Assembly: GCA_020342235.1 (NCBI GenBank)
Contig: CP073217.1
Span: 1,178,001 to 1,242,000 of the forward strand
DNA: 64,000 nt
Reading direction: 5' to 3'
Source: Saccharomycopsis phalli
Taxonomy: Eukaryota; Ascomycota; Saccharomycetes; Ascoideales; Saccharomycopsidaceae
Made by a program: the position numbers and the translations under genes. Below, one piece after another: positions 63,474 to 64,000 of this stretch; within the stretch, counting starts at the first letter, position 1; each line of letters starts with the position of its first letter. A model generated the notes under the pieces. It was not told the origin of the DNA, searched no databases, and worked only from the letters and a program-made list of their open reading frames with translations.

Positions 63474-64000
63474 ATGTCCGAGGAGCAACTGTTGTTGACA
63501 GACACCATCCCCGGAAACAATGACATCGGTCTAAACCCCACTCCCAATCCCCGACAGGTGCTACGGATCGCCCTCAATTTGAAATTGTTGATTGACAAGA
63601 TTGTCCCGGTACAATTTGAGGCTTCCCTAATCACTCAACCCTTCTCGGAGATTCTATCCGGCAAGGTCGTGGAATTGGCTTTGGAGGCTGCTGGAGGCAA
63701 GGGAAACGGCAGGGTCGACACAACCTCACGAAAGTATAGAGCATGTTTAATTTTCTGTCTTCTCACCTGCACCAGGTGGTATGGAAGCATGTCTGTATCG
63801 GAGCTTCATGACAGCGAGTTGTACGCCAGTAGATGTATTGCTGCACAACGGCTCGCTGCAATCATCATTGAGAACGAAACAGACTCGTATTACTTGTTTG
63901 TGGAGATGCTCTGCCACAGATACTCAATCAATTTGAACGATAAGGACTCCGAGCCGACCAATGCACTTGAACTTGCTGTCGACTTGCACTCCACCATTGT
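63474..64000 (+). CDS. YVC1: Vacuolar TRP cation channel Yvc1, N-terminal part
   Basis: Open from the ATG at 63474 to the window edge, 175 codons seen. The protein aligns with the cytosolic N-terminus of S. cerevisiae Yvc1 (TRPY1), the Ca2+-release channel of the vacuole: NPRQVLRIALNLKLLIDKIVPV against TPRQILRVTLNLKYLIDKVVPI, SEILSGKVVELALEAAGG, and SEPTNALELAVDLHSTIV against QEPLNALELATDMHCTTV. The membrane region lies outside the window. An in-frame CTG is the sixth codon. Confidence 0.93.
   Translation, partial: MSEEQLLLTDTIPGNNDIGLNPTPNPRQVLRIALNLKLLIDKIVPVQFEASLITQPFSEILSGKVVELALEAAGGKGNGRVDTTSRKYRACLIFCLLTCTRWYGSMSVSELHDSELYASRCIAAQRLAAIIIENETDSYYLFVEMLCHRYSINLNDKDSEPTNALELAVDLHSTI

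Overview
The window is nuclear DNA of a budding yeast, most likely from the CTG clade (Serinales, CUG read as Ser). Genes are compact and mostly intronless. The recognisable products (URA3, ILV2, RAP1, SPT4, TIM9, MFG1, GID, DSC and Mediator subunits) are all yeast-like. The leucine codon CTG is absent from whole genes (URA3, ODC1), and where it does occur it tends to sit at polar positions. MFG1 and an F-box/LRR protein also fit the Candida/Debaryomyces side of the tree. I cannot name the species. Protein sequences quoted here were translated with the standard code, so every CTG-encoded Leu should probably be Ser.

Layout. 1-5.3 kb: a gene-free AT-rich stretch with a cluster of perfect hairpins, an oligopeptide transporter (OPT), then a long intergenic region. 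5.3-14 kb: an ARMH3-like protein; a divergent pair encoding two subunits of the GID ubiquitin ligase (VID30 and FYV10); a URI/Bud27-like C-terminal protein without a prefoldin domain; and DSC3 of the Golgi DSC ligase. 14-22.5 kb: a DHA2 drug antiporter, a degenerate solo LTR, then a mitochondrial neighbourhood (COX18, MTFP1-like, ODC1, COX11) around SPT4, with several minisatellites. 22.5-31.4 kb: RPL5, ILV2, an aldo-keto reductase whose last codons lie in a solo LTR, RBL2, BNA1, an uncharacterised spliced gene, BUD32 and a COX5/COX IV-like gene. 31.7-43.3 kb: PHO13, an F-box/LRR protein, ALG9, RAP1, PPN2, IES2, tRNA-Asn with a third LTR relic, and COY1. 43.3-64 kb: MFG1 with a 68-residue polyglutamine run, an eIF3m-like PCI protein, TIM9, URA3, a peroxisomal-type peroxiredoxin, ENG2/ACF2, a putative RhoGEF, a WBP11-like small protein, RIM2, RPS9, MED8, HAT2, ATP4 and the 5' part of YVC1.

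Five genes need splicing to read correctly: SPT4, ODC1, TIM9, RPS9 and an unknown gene at 29.2 kb. Their introns are 39, 49, 55, 217 and 70 nt. In all five a TAAC branch site lies only 6-9 nt from the 3' splice site, and three have first exons of 7-16 nt.

I found no unprecedented multi-gene system. The strongest observations are the head-to-head GID ligase pair, the LTR family (one copy with an exact 5-bp target duplication that rewrote the end of a host gene), the 39-nt SPT4 intron, a RAP1 that keeps its C-terminal RCT domain, and the minisatellite that supplies the MTFP1-like stop codon.
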